NCBI GenBank assembly: GCA_022393335.1 | Contig: JAJEKB010020951.1 | Span: 659,380-723,379 of the forward strand | Direction: 5' to 3' | Length of the DNA stretch: 64,000 nt | From: Macrotrachela quadricornifera | Lineage: Eukaryota > Rotifera > Eurotatoria > Philodinida > Philodinidae | Shown: positions 1-11,244 of the stretch, in pieces | How positions within the stretch are numbered: position 1 is the first letter of the stretch | How the letters are laid out: each line of letters opens with the position of its first letter | Made by a program: the position numbers and the translations under genes | Notes under the pieces: model-generated | The model's database searches: none | What the model saw: only the letters and a program-made list of their open reading frames with translations | Told to the model about the DNA's origin: nothing

Positions 1-281
1 CCATATCTATCTCATTATGATGTGTATGAAATAGCACGGTTGATTGATTCACGTATATAAACATTACTTGAAAAAAACCAACTAACAAACGACTTGAATA
101 TATATAAGTATTATTGGGATGCTCAGATTGTTCTGTATTCTCGATGCATGCATTAAAGAATAGAACAGAGAAAAAACGCTTTTCTTTCGTCCTTATTCAA
201 AAGGTAATATACATTGTGAATGATATATCGTGACTTACTGTACGGATACATTTCGAAAAAAAATTGTCAATTACATTTTTT
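1..281. other. Upstream region of the ABC transporter
   Basis: AT-rich, no coding signal. In-frame codons between 264 and 281 lack an ATG, so the first methionine at 282 is taken as the start. A 5' exon further upstream cannot be excluded. Confidence 0.4.
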
Positions 282-3200
282 ATGAAGAAGTATCACAACG
301 ATGAATGTGAAAAGCTGGTGGCTAGTGATACAAGATTATACCATAGTGTTACCTGTAATCAACGACAGTCATCTCGTCTCGAATGGGCAGAATCTTCATG
401 GACTCGATATTTGTATTTATTATGTTGGTGTTGGATTAATCCAATTCTTTCATTGGGTTATAAACGACCATTGACTGACAATGATCTTGATGATCTACCA
501 CATAATGATAAATCCTCGACATTATTAAATCGAGTGCATTTTTATGACTGGACAATATCCACAACACGGAAAATTGTTGTTCAAATATTTTGGAAAGAAT
601 TTATATTTACTGGTCCTTTTTACTTTCCTTATATAATCGCACGTATCGCTCAGCCGTTACTCATTCGTCATATTGTCCTAAATATAAGTAATGAGCAAGA
701 ATCACCTATTACCGATTATTTTTGTGCTATGTTACTCTTTATTTGTGCAGTTATTCAAGTAATGATTCAACAATCAATTTCTTTCTATTCTAGTCGTATT
801 GGTGTAAGAATTCGTAATTCTCTCACATTAATGATTTATAAACACTTATTGTCTATAAAAATGGTTTCACTTCAACAAATTAATGTTGCTCAAATTATTA
901 ATTTGATTAGTAATGATACAACAAAACTAGAGGAAGTGTGTAGATATTTGCATTATATCTGGATAGGACCTCTTGAAGCTATAATCATATTTGGTATTCT
1001 TTGTTGGATGATTGGATTTTTACCTACACTATTCGGCTATGTCGTATTTGTTTTATTCACTTTTATACAATTACTATTTAGTCAAAAATTTAAGAAATAT
1101 CGAGAGATAACATCATTATGTAGTGATAAACGTATACATGTTTTTAACGAATTCATTCATGGATGTAATATAATCAAAATGTATAATTGGGAGAAACTTA
1201 TGGAAAATCGTATACAACAAATGCGTCAAAATGAACTTTCTAGTATTCGAAATGCATCTCGTTTACGTGCACTCAATCAGACTCAATTCTTTATTTCAAC
1301 ACCACTTCTCGCATTTATTAGTTTTGGTACTATGTGGCTCTTAAAATATCCATTGAATCCAATAAATATTTTTACAGCCCTTTCATTTTTTACTCTTTTA
1401 CGCTTGTCTGTTACATCTCTCATGCCATTGATCATTGAAAGACTAAGTGAAGCACATTTTGCTTCAGAAAGAATAGATACATTCATGCGATTCACTATGA
1501 CACAAGAACAACAATCACTATTACTCGTATCTCCATCGAATCACAAAGAAAAAGGAAAAATTGTCATGACTAATGCAACATTTTCATGGAATGATGAAAA
1601 TCCTTGTCTATTTTCATTGAATATTAATATTGAACCAAGAACATTTGTTGGTATTATAGGACCAATTGGATCTGGTAAATCTTCATTATTCGCTGGTATT
1701 CTTGGTGAAATAAAACTCATCAATGGTCAACTAAATACATATGATAGTTCATTCTCTTATGTTGCTCAATCATCTTGGATATTTGCTGATACAATTCGTA
1801 ATAATATACTTTTTGGAAGATCATTTGATGAACAAAAATATAAAGATATAATTTATGCATGTTGTCTTGATATTGATCTTAATCAATTTGGTTCTAGTCG
1901 TGATTTGACAATGATTGGAGAAAAAGGTGTGAATTTAAGTGGTGGACAAAAAGCACGTGTATCACTTGCCCGTGCTTTATATGCTGATTCAGATATTTAT
2001 TTATTTGATGATCCATTAGCATCAGTTGATCGTACAGTAGCAAAACAAATCTATGAACGATGTATTGGTCCACATGGAATGTTAAAGAATAAAACTCGAT
2101 TGCTAATTACACATCAAACACAGTTTCTCATCGAAGCAGATCAAATAATTTTCTGTCACAATGGACACGTTAGCCAAGAAGATCATTTTAAAGCAGATGT
2201 TGTTAGAAATGAGGAAACAACTATAAAGGAAAACTCTGCACTGACTAATATGCTTGATATTAATTCGTCAACTCCTGATATAGAACCAATTATAACTGAA
2301 GAAACATCAGTTACAGGTACTATTAGTTGGTCTCTTTGGTTGCGTCTATTCACAACATCACCTAATGGCTGGTTTGGATTATGTTTACTTATTATCCTAC
2401 TTTTGATTGGTGAATTATTTTATGATGCTTCAAATTATTGGCTCAGTTTATGGTCAAAACAATCATATAAAGATCAGCAACAACAACCAATATTTATCTC
2501 TATTTATTGTGTTTTTATATTATCTATTCTAATTGCAGATATTGTACGTACTAATTATTTCTTTTCTCTTATGTTACATGGATCAAATAATCTTCATAAC
2601 AATATGTTAAAAGGATTATTATCAACATCAATTCAATTTTTTGAAAGTAATCCAAGTGGACGTATTCTTAATCGAGCAAGTAAAGATCAACAAACAATTG
2701 ATGAATTATTACCTCCGATTCTATTCAATAGTGTAGAATGGTTATTGATGGTAGCTGGTTCAATGATTATGATTAGTCTTATTAATCCATATGTTTTACT
2801 AATATTCATTGTTTTAGTGCCTTTCTCTTGGGCAGTGTATCATTTTTATGTTCGATCAAATCGTGAAATAAAACGACTTGAAAGTGTTACTCGAAGTCCT
2901 ATTTATACTCTTTTCTCATCATCCTTATATGGTTTATCTACTATACGTGCATTTAAAGCTAAAGATCATTTAATAAAATTATTGATTGATAGAATCGATG
3001 CAAATACACGTGCCAATATTATGATACTCGGTGCAACACCCTGGTTTAATTTAAGATTAAATCTTGTATCATGTTTATTTATGTTAGTTACTGCTGTTCT
3101 TGTCATATTTTTACGTAAAAAAATAGAACCATCAGCAGCTGCACTCAGTTTGATGTATACTATTGCTGGAATGATATGGTTTTCATGGGGTATTCGACAG

Positions 3201-4080
3201 TTTGTCGAAGCTGAAAATTTGATGATAAGTGCTGAACGCATTGATGAATATGGAAGACTTCCACAAGAAGAAGATCAAGATGATCAAGAAGAATCGATGA
3301 AGACATTGACAGATTGGCCAGATCGTGGAATAATCGAATTTAGAGATTATTCACTACGTTATCGATTTGATGTACAACCTGCACTCAAAAATCTCACTCT
3401 ACGAATTGAATCTGGTGAGAAAATTGGCATCATTGGTCGTACTGGTATTTACAAATTATACGTATAATAATTCTCTATTTTATCATATTTTATTTAATAT
3501 AGGTGCAGGAAAATCTTCTTTATTCAAAGGTCTCTTTCGTTTTATTGATCGATCACATGTTGATGGTGAAATACTTATCGATGGAATTGATATAAGTCGA
3601 CTTCCTCTCAATTATCTTCGTTCTCATCTTTGTATCATTCCTCAACATCCTCTATTATTTAATGATACTCTAAGATATAATATTGATCCATTCAATCATT
3701 ATTCTGATGAACAATGTTTAATGGCACTTGAAGATGTACAATTTAAACAGTTTATATCGAAGGATTCGGCTGGCCTTCTAATGTCAATTGCAGAATCTGG
3801 TAATAATCTAAGTGCTGGTCAATGTCAACTAATTTGTATTGCTAGAGCTATCCTGAAAAAAAGTAAAATTTTATTGATTGATGAAGCAACATCCAATCTT
3901 GATGAAAATACAGATAAATTAATTCAAGAAATTATTGCTGAGAAATTTAAAGACCGAACTATTTTAATAATTGCACATCGACTGAATACAGTAGCCAAAA
4001 GTGACCGGATTTTAGTATTAGACAAAAGTCAAATTATTAATTTCGATACACCAAATAATATTTTGCATCATTACCAATGA
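282..4080 (+). CDS. ABC transporter, subfamily C (MRP/ABCC4-like), two exons
   Basis: A full-size ATP-driven membrane exporter, predicted 1,246 aa (human ABCC4-type proteins are about 1,300). Exons are 282-3444 and 3503-4080; the 58-bp GT-AG intron splits the glycine codon of the second Walker A, and joining restores GRTGAGKSSL. Order: first membrane domain (about residues 75-400), NBD1 with Walker A GPIGSGKSS near 460, signature LSGGQKARVSLARA near 552 and Walker B IYLFDDP near 571; second membrane domain (about 690-1000); NBD2 with Walker A near 1053, signature LSAGQ near 1156 and Walker B ILLIDEATSNLD near 1176. NBD1 has Asp after Walker B (FDDP) where NBD2 has Glu (DEA), the usual ABCC asymmetry in which NBD2 is the main hydrolytic site. 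No N-terminal TMD0 is visible, which fits short MRPs. The NBD2 signature LSAGQ differs from LSGGQ by one residue. Likely plasma-membrane efflux of organic anions or conjugates; substrate unknown. Confidence 0.95.
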
Positions 4081-4578
4081 TAATCTCTATTGCTACTTTC
4101 GCTGTCGCTCATTCTTTTTATATACATTGTGAAGAACTTCGAAAAACTAGAACTATCTTATAAATCTCTTTGGCTCCTTCTTTCACACGATGAAAGTCTG
4201 CCATGTAATAGTGTTTGGCTTGAGGACAAGATATACAACGCAAAAAATTGGATAGATTAGTCATTGCTGCTGATTTTAAGTTTTTTAAACTAATCGGCTC
4301 ATCCTAGTGATTGAGAGACATATTCAAGGCAGGTGCGAGTGGATTCATCCTTGAATGTATAAAAATGTGGTCCGTTCCTAAGGGCTTATGTTGAGTTTTT
4401 GTCTTGAACTTTTATCTCTTTTTGTGCTATTATTTTCTTTATTGAATATAATGTCAGCATTACCTATAGCACAGCAAATCAAACAGAAATGTAAGAAAAA
4501 AGCATTCCCTCTTACTAATACATAGCATACAGTTACAGCCAAACAAGTATTTGTAAAAGAGTTGACAAATTTATATAG
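4081..4578. other. Convergent intergenic spacer
   Basis: About 500 bp between two genes that point at each other. AT-rich with no open coding stretch. It should hold both 3' UTRs and poly(A) sites, but no signal could be assigned with confidence. Confidence 0.4.
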
Positions 4579-5721
4579 TTAAATTACTGACAAAATTTTT
4601 ATGCCTTCAACTTTTATACCAAAACCATTCATATCGAATGAAGGTGCAACAATAGAAAGTATCTTAACTGAGTGGACTTCGAGATCTTTCATTATCTGCA
4701 TTCCAATACCAAAAATGGTTTGCTTCGCCATCAACTCGCCACTTACATTGATGAGCTCTTCATAACCAGGTACATAAATCAACACACCTCGGCCTTTTTC
4801 TGCAATCTCTTTTTGAGCCCACTGAGCATGAATACTGCCCTCTACACCATTTTCGACAAAATGAACTAGTACATCGTTAGTATTCACATCTCCAAATACC
4901 AATACATCATACTGTTGATCATCAATACGAGAATTGTAATGATATTTCATAAATTTTCCGTTTGGGGTGTAAATTGCTTTAATATCTGATCGACAAATCA
5001 GTATTTCGTGAATAAACCGATATTTAATCAAGTCCGAGATTGTAATCATATGCAATCCATGCTTTTTTGCAAATATCTCTAGTTGAGGTCTTCGCATCAT
5101 TCGTCCATTATCATCATTAATCTCACAAATGTAACCTACCGAAGTACAGCCTGCGAGTCGAGCCAAATCTACAGCTGATTCAGTGTGGCCAGCACGAGCA
5201 ATCACTCCACCGTTCATTGCAAGCAAAGGAAAAATATGTCCTGGTCTGCTGAATGCAGTTGCTCCAATATTTTTGTCGGCAATGGCACGAATAGTGCGTG
5301 CTCTGTCTGCTGCTGAGATTCCTGTGGTGTTTCCTTCTTTCAGATCGACCGTAATAGTGAACTTGCATTTACGCACTTCCGAGTTTTCTGACACCATCAT
5401 AGGTAGCTCCAGTTCTTTAAGACGATCTTTCAGAGCAGCCACACAGATGACTCCACTGCAATAACGAATCATAAATGCGAGGGATTCTTCTGTGGCGAAT
5501 TCTGCTGGCATAATCAGGTCTCCTTCATTTTCTCGATCTTCATTGTCCATAACGACTACAAACTGGCCTTCCTTAAGAGATTTGATCGCTTCTTTAATGG
5601 AAGAGATGCCCAAATTCGACTGTATCTCATTGGTGTCCGCAGAATTTTCTGTAGAAACATCAAACGCAGTTTGGGCACTATTGGTCTTCACATTCGTAGT
5701 TTTATACACAGATAAATCCAT
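4579..5721 (-). CDS. ribB: RibBA-like: DHBP synthase with degenerate GTP cyclohydrolase II-like tail
   Basis: An intronless 380-aa gene. Residues about 40-236 form 3,4-dihydroxy-2-butanone-4-phosphate synthase (RibB), which converts ribulose 5-phosphate to the four-carbon precursor of riboflavin. Visible motifs: acidic metal-binding loop DNEDRENEGDL (59-69), RPGHIFPL (159-166), and AGHTESAVDLARLAG (177-191) carrying His-Thr-Glu. Residues about 240-380 match the frame of GTP cyclohydrolase II (RGVLIYV near 311, FGIGMQIMKDL near 337, final GFGIKVEGI), but the zinc-binding Cys-x10-Cys-x-Cys motif is absent. The tail is therefore unlikely to open GTP; similar RibB plus cysteine-less RibA-like proteins occur in some bacteria, such as the Helicobacter/Campylobacter group. 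Residues 1-40 are a Ser/Thr/Asn-rich extension with no domain seen. Animals normally lack riboflavin synthesis, so acquisition from a prokaryote is the best reading; contamination is less likely because the flanking genes have introns. ATG at 5721 is the first in frame. Confidence 0.9.
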   Translation of the reverse strand: MDLSVYKTTNVKTNSAQTAFDVSTENSADTNEIQSNLGISSIKEAIKSLKEGQFVVVMDNEDRENEGDLIMPAEFATEESLAFMIRYCSGVICVAALKDRLKELELPMMVSENSEVRKCKFTITVDLKEGNTTGISAADRARTIRAIADKNIGATAFSRPGHIFPLLAMNGGVIARAGHTESAVDLARLAGCTSVGYICEINDDNGRMMRRPQLEIFAKKHGLHMITISDLIKYRFIHEILICRSDIKAIYTPNGKFMKYHYNSRIDDQQYDVLVFGDVNTNDVLVHFVENGVEGSIHAQWAQKEIAEKGRGVLIYVPGYEELINVSGELMAKQTIFGIGMQIMKDLEVHSVKILSIVAPSFDMNGFGIKVEGIKILSVI

Positions 5722-8700
5722 ACTGATTAGATCACGTAGTGAAGTGTTTCTTAAGAAAACTAATAAGAGAGGAAGAGTAAATTCAGTAATAAATATAAGG
5801 CTTCGTTACGAAACAAAATAATAAAAGTGAAAATGCTGCTGCTCTAAAAGAAATCCGTTTCTTAGAGAACTCAAATTCATCCGAAAACAGTTTCAAAAAC
5901 CTGTAGAGATTTACGGAAAGGCTTTCGATATTCTCAAATAGCATTGAGAATGTTGCTGAGACCTACGGACGTAAATGAATTTTTCTTGCTATAGTTTTCT
6001 TTAACGTCTAGCTAATACAGCCAACCCCAAAGCAGAAAGAAAATGACCAATGAACCAAACTCCATCGCACAGGATGCGTATCTTTTCTTGGTATTTCTTA
6101 CAGTATCCGAAAAAATATGTGAAAATTCAATGAAATATGATCAATAAAAGGATGTAGTCAAACTACACAAGACAGAAAGTGGAATTTTATGTCAAGGCGT
6201 TTTTTGTTTCATCTTTGTATTCTGTTTTTCATAGGTTGCTCGTTGTTGCCATTAACAGTGTTACGATGAAGAACGAATAAGCAACATAGAGTTTGAGAAC
6301 AATGCAGCAGGGAGAAAACAATCTGTTGTTATCTAGTGTGTTATGCGCTCTCCATTGAAGAGACGAATAAATAGAGAACTAACCGAAGGGGATGAAACAA
6401 AAAGTCAGCTTTTTCGCGTTTAAAGTTCTTTCAAGAAAACAGTATAGATACATCTTTATCTTCTATTGACTGATTGCCAATATTCTTGCATCAGTTTGAT
6501 AATGCCATTTTAAGCCGATAAGTGCAGGTATTGATGTCATAGAGCGTTAGGAAAGGGATATGGAAATAGTGCAATTGTAGATAACAAGATTTATGAATCA
6601 GAATATAGCACTCGTTTAGATTGGAATGATAGATCCACGGAGGTGAAAATCGTAGAACGAAAATATTTCATCATCGCAATGCGTAGTGAACTAAAGCGAT
6701 AGAAATTCAAATTTATCTAAAGTGACTAAAATATTCTAGTTCATTCTTTCCAACGACAGGTACATTTGATTACTTTTGAAAATACTAAAAAGTACTTATA
6801 TCACTATACTTATCTTAATGAAACCACTTAACTACTTTGTATTAATTAATATGCTACTTTTCGCTTTTTCCAGTAGTTACCTTTGTATCATCCACTCGCA
6901 AGAATACTTATATGATCAAATTTGGTATCACACTTTTCACTAGTAAATCGTGCATACTATGAATAGTATAGTAATAGAAGTAAGTAGTTACCGTTAGATA
7001 ATGCCTAAGAACAATCTTAATTGAAGAAGAATTGCTGAATGCACTAGTTATAAATCTAAACGAAGATAAAAACATAGATAACAATACGAAGAGCACTGAT
7101 TTTTATCCGTTTCTTGCTGTACTGATTATTGATGCATGATCAAGAGAAAAAAGATGCACGTGTCACTACTCTTTCGTTTTGACAAAAAAAAGAAAGCAGC
7201 CAGATACGAGAGTCTACAACCAGTCATCGTTTTTGCACTGTGGACGTAATGAACGTAATACTGAGTAATACGTGAAGAAGGGAAGAATAGATAAATTGCT
7301 TCCTTCTACCTTAATAAAAAATAAGCAAACAGTCAGATACGAGTCTGCAATCAGAATATTGGATATGTTAGGGCATTAATTATCATCAAAATGAGAAAAA
7401 CACAATAGTGTGGAAATTCGCTTTCTTGCATATGTGTATCAGTGAATCTAGTGTCTATTGTACAATATGACTACCAAAAATGACCTTATTTGTACTTCAG
7501 CTCTTATTCAATCAAGTCGCTCAAAATTAAACCTGAACTATCTATCGATCGTGCTCTATCTATGCTGCTCAAATCCGGTTTCTGTCTTTTATTGTTTTTG
7601 AATGCTCTATCTGTTAATAACGTTATTTTCACTTTAGCTATCGCCGTATTAAAGATATTTGACATTCAGTCAATGGTTTCGGAAAGCAGGAAAAATTTGT
7701 CTCATTCCTTTTGAGTCTAGTATAAAACCAACAAACACTTCAAGTCACATTTTTCTCCCTAAAAAGATTTATTGATTTGATTGTTACTGGCAATTGAAAA
7801 CCGCAAGTTACAGACAATGTTCCTAACAAGAACAGCCTATGTAAAATAAATAGAAAATCGATTTTTATCTATAAATGAACTATTTTTAATATCTGAACTA
7901 AAAAATTTCTTTTTACGTCCATTATAAAAAATGTTTCTTGACTGACAACATGTTAATTTTCAGCAGTTCAATACAACAGTTTTCCTATAGTGTATTTTAA
8001 TGATAACAATGTAATGTTCGATCGGGCGTTTATTGTTGAATCCTTAAGAAAATTTTTTGAGCATGATTATAATCAAATAGATTTAAATGCAGGATCTTTT
8101 TGTTGGTCTGATATTTGAATTAATTATATAAGATTTCTTTTCTTGTGACTAATTATCATTACAACCGAGGTATTAGAAGCCTGGCGGGTGAAACTTTTTC
8201 ATGTCCTGTACCCTACCCTTCAGCAATTTTCACACCCTTACTCTCACACTCTCAATTTTATAATTGTTAAAAATGCTGTATGAAAAAGAAATATTGAAAC
8301 AATTATTATCTTTTATTAATTAGCATTTTAAAAATCTATATGGTAAATTAATCTATTCTTAATCTTAACTCACTAAACTTGTATATTAATGGTACATACT
8401 AGAATGATAATTCTCTTATTTATTTTTTTTCAATATCGATTCTTTCGATAGAGTTTCATTCAACTTTTTCTGTTGATATTTCTTCTCTCAACATATTTCT
8501 TCTATCCATTCAAACAAATCCTACATACCTGTATATTCGTATACTTATTATTATAATGATCAAGCAACGTTTATTGATGATATTTCTTCTTTTCACTTAG
8601 TTGGTCGTTGTATTTCATATTTTTATATATGAAATGCTCGTTAAATATCATTAATTATTCAACGAAAAATGACTTTAATGAGCTGTCATTTCATTTTTGT

Positions 8701-8886
8701 TATTTATGATTGCAGCTCTTTTTTGTTATCATGTATGCGCATCAGTTACATTTATCGATTGTACAGACATTAACTGAGAAGCAAAGGTAAAGAAGAAAAA
8801 AAAACTAATACTATCGAAGGATGAATCTTTCTTTTTTCTTTTTTTCTTTTCATAATCAATTGTTGCATGTCAACCAAATTACAAGT
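5722..8886. other. Long AT-rich intergenic stretch
   Basis: About 3.2 kb with only short chance ORFs (for example 6908-7096 minus and 7490-7714 plus) that show no domain, codon bias or splice-linked extension. The part next to 5721 should contain the ribB promoter. No convincing repeat or RNA gene seen. Confidence 0.4.
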
Positions 8887-9042
8887 AAAGGGTGTTCGGT
8901 AATATCTGAGGATAAATTGTTAATGATATTTTTCATACTTTTTCATGACATAAAGGGTTATAATTTTTATCACATATATATCTAATGGAGATCTTCTATT
9001 TCTAAAAGTTTCAGCACTCTAACTGTAACTACTGATAAAATA

Positions 9043-9711
9043 CATTGACAAGACTGAAGTATATAAATTTTGAAAATCGATTTTCCTGTATTTTTTGTTC
9101 TGAAAATATTGCAGAATACTTTCATAGTTAGTCAATGATAAAATCATAAAACATTCGAAAAATTTTGTCTCGTATCAGACTTTGTAAGACTTTTTTCGCT
9201 GATCATTTTGGTAAAAACAATTGCAATTTCATTGAGGAATGGAGATGTTACATTCAAAACATTTGTCGAAAAGAACAGAAGATGCCAGATTTTTTAAATA
9301 GAAATATCTTAAATAATGTTGAATCGAGAATTATGGCTTCTCTTTATAGGTATCTGAGAAACCGACTATAGAGGCTTATAGAGAAAAGTTGTCTTTACAA
9401 ATTCTATTACGTCTCATTTCTCCAGAACATAAACATTTTGAGACGTGTGAATCAACTTTTTCTTCCATTTCAACCTATTTTACAGTGTTTAGTGTTTTGT
9501 CTATACCATAGCCATTTTTCAATGAAATTGCAATTTTTTTTACCAAAATGATCAGCAAAAAAAGTCTTACAAAGTCTGATACGAGACAAAATTTTTCGAA
9601 TGTTTTGTGATTTTATCATTGACTAACTATGAAAGTATTCTGCAATATTTTCAGAACAAAAAATACTGAAAAATCGATTTTCAAAATTTACATACTTCAG
9701 TCTTGTCAATG
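9043..9711. mobile_element. Palindromic MITE with TA duplications, nested in the foldback element
   Basis: 669 bp with about 200-bp near-identical inverted arms (9043-9242 and 9510-9711), ends CATTGACAAGACTGAAGTA. It is flanked by TA at 9041-9042 and 9712-9713, the Tc1/mariner-type target duplication. It interrupts the left inverted repeat of the larger element, so it is the younger insertion. The loop (about 9243-9509) has no coding potential. Confidence 0.8.
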
Positions 9712-10589
9712 TATTTTATCCAAGGGGGAAAAAGCTATTCGGGCATTCCCAACCATTCCCATCCATTCGCATCCATTCGAAACTAGGGATGAAACATCTA
9801 CAAACATGATACGAGTGTCTGATTCTGGGTCAATGGTCAAAGGTCAACGAAAAAAATAGTCATAGAGTTAGGTATGCACCAGTTCCAGTCCAGAACTGAT
9901 GACTAGGTCCCAGTTGGACTGGGTATATATCTAACTGATTTATCATTCATTGAATCATCGGTACTTTTCTTCGAATAGATTGTCAAGTCCTATATCACGT
10001 AGGTACCCATAGGTCCGCAACTGCTATATTAGGGAGGTACTCATAGGTTCCTTAAGTCCTATATTAGGGGGTGCTCATTGGTCCTCACGTCCTACAAGTA
10101 AGGCTCTTTGCTGTGGCTCACTTAACCCACGAATAAATACAATATAACCATTACCTATCGCCTCATCAAATTCTGCATTTAGAAGTATCGCTGAACAAAC
10201 ACATGCATACAAAAACCCTATATATTTGTCGAAAGAGTTAGTCTTTTTACACGAAGGTCGTCTGTAAGAATTGCACAGTTCTTTGTATGCATATGTTTGT
10301 TCAGCAGGAGTTCTCAATATGGAATTCGATGAGAATAGATGGAGAACGGGTAGACCATATTCAGTCGAGGGTTGAGCGAGTTACAGTGACAAGCGTTACT
10401 TGTGCACCAATATAAAGGAAACTACGGATTATTCAGTGAATCATAAATCAGTTAGATATATACCCAGTCAGACTCGGTCCTAGTTAACTCGAACTGGTGC
10501 ATATCTAGACTTTGGTGTAGCGCGGGATATAGAACTCGAGTATCGAAAGATACAACAAGAATATTGGATAACAGATTCTAAGCGTAAAC

Positions 10590-10885
10590 CCGACATATGG
10601 TAGTTGCGAAACCACGAGTATCCACAACATATGGTAGTTGCGAAACCAAGAGTATCCACAACATATGGTAGTTGAGTACGTAACGATATCCCTATAGTAC
10701 AGTAGTTAAGTACCTATGGGTATCCCTATAATATAGTAGTTGAGGAGCCCCGGGAATTTCCATAATATAGCAGTTGAGAACCTATGCGTACTCGCTATAT
10801 ATAGTAGTTTAGGTCCTAAGGGTATCCCTATAGTATAGTAGTTGAGGATCCAAGGGTACCCCCAATATAGAATATTTGAGGACCC
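10590..10885. repeat. Imperfect tandem array, unit about 35-45 bp
   Basis: Seven or so degenerate units around the core TATAGTAGTTGAGGA, preceding GGTATCCCTATA. Units in the opposite orientation (CTATATTAGGGAGGTACTCA) occur at 9995-10090, so the array is part of the foldback element's symmetry. Confidence 0.65.
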
Positions 10886-11244
10886 AGTCTACTGGAACTG
10901 GTGCATACCTACATAGAGTGGGCATGACATTTCTAAGCAATTCCCATCCATTCCCGTCCATTCCTATCCATTCCCAACCATTCCCATCAATTGCCATCCA
11001 TTCCGAGCCATTCGGAATGCCCGAATTGAGATTTTTCCCCCTTGATTTTATCACTAGTTATAGCTAGAGTGCTGAAACTTTTAGAAATAGAAGATCTCCA
11101 TTAGATATATATGTGATAAAAATTGTAGCCCTTTATGTCATGAAAAATATCATTAACAATTTATTCTCAGCTATTACCGAACACCCTTTTGAGACAAAAA
11201 TGAAAAAATAAAAACAGAAAAATAGAAGTACATTGGAAAAAGAC

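Larger units (their letters stand above)
8887..11189. mobile_element. Foldback-type non-autonomous DNA element
   Basis: About 150-bp terminal inverted repeats: 8887-9041 is matched in reverse by 11043-11189, both ends starting AAGGGTGTTCGGTAATA. The homology resumes inside at the CAAGGGGGAAAAA tract (left near 9720, right near 11040), so the left end was split by a later insertion (9043-9711). Further in lie ATTCCCATCC-type runs (9745-9780; 10935-11010), then facing repeats around GAACTGGTGCATA (9868-9960; 10437-10520), then oppositely oriented short tandem arrays (9995-10090; 10590-10885). Long inverted ends with internal tandem repeats resemble Foldback-class elements. No transposase seen. 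A flanking duplication is not clear. Confidence 0.75.

Noticed and set aside
5183..5821. Plus-strand ORFs over ribB
   Set aside because: Antisense to a gene with clear RibB motifs; no domain of their own.
10876..11067. ORFs with HPFPSIPIHS-type peptide repeats
   Set aside because: By-product of the ATTCCCATCC simple repeat in the foldback element.
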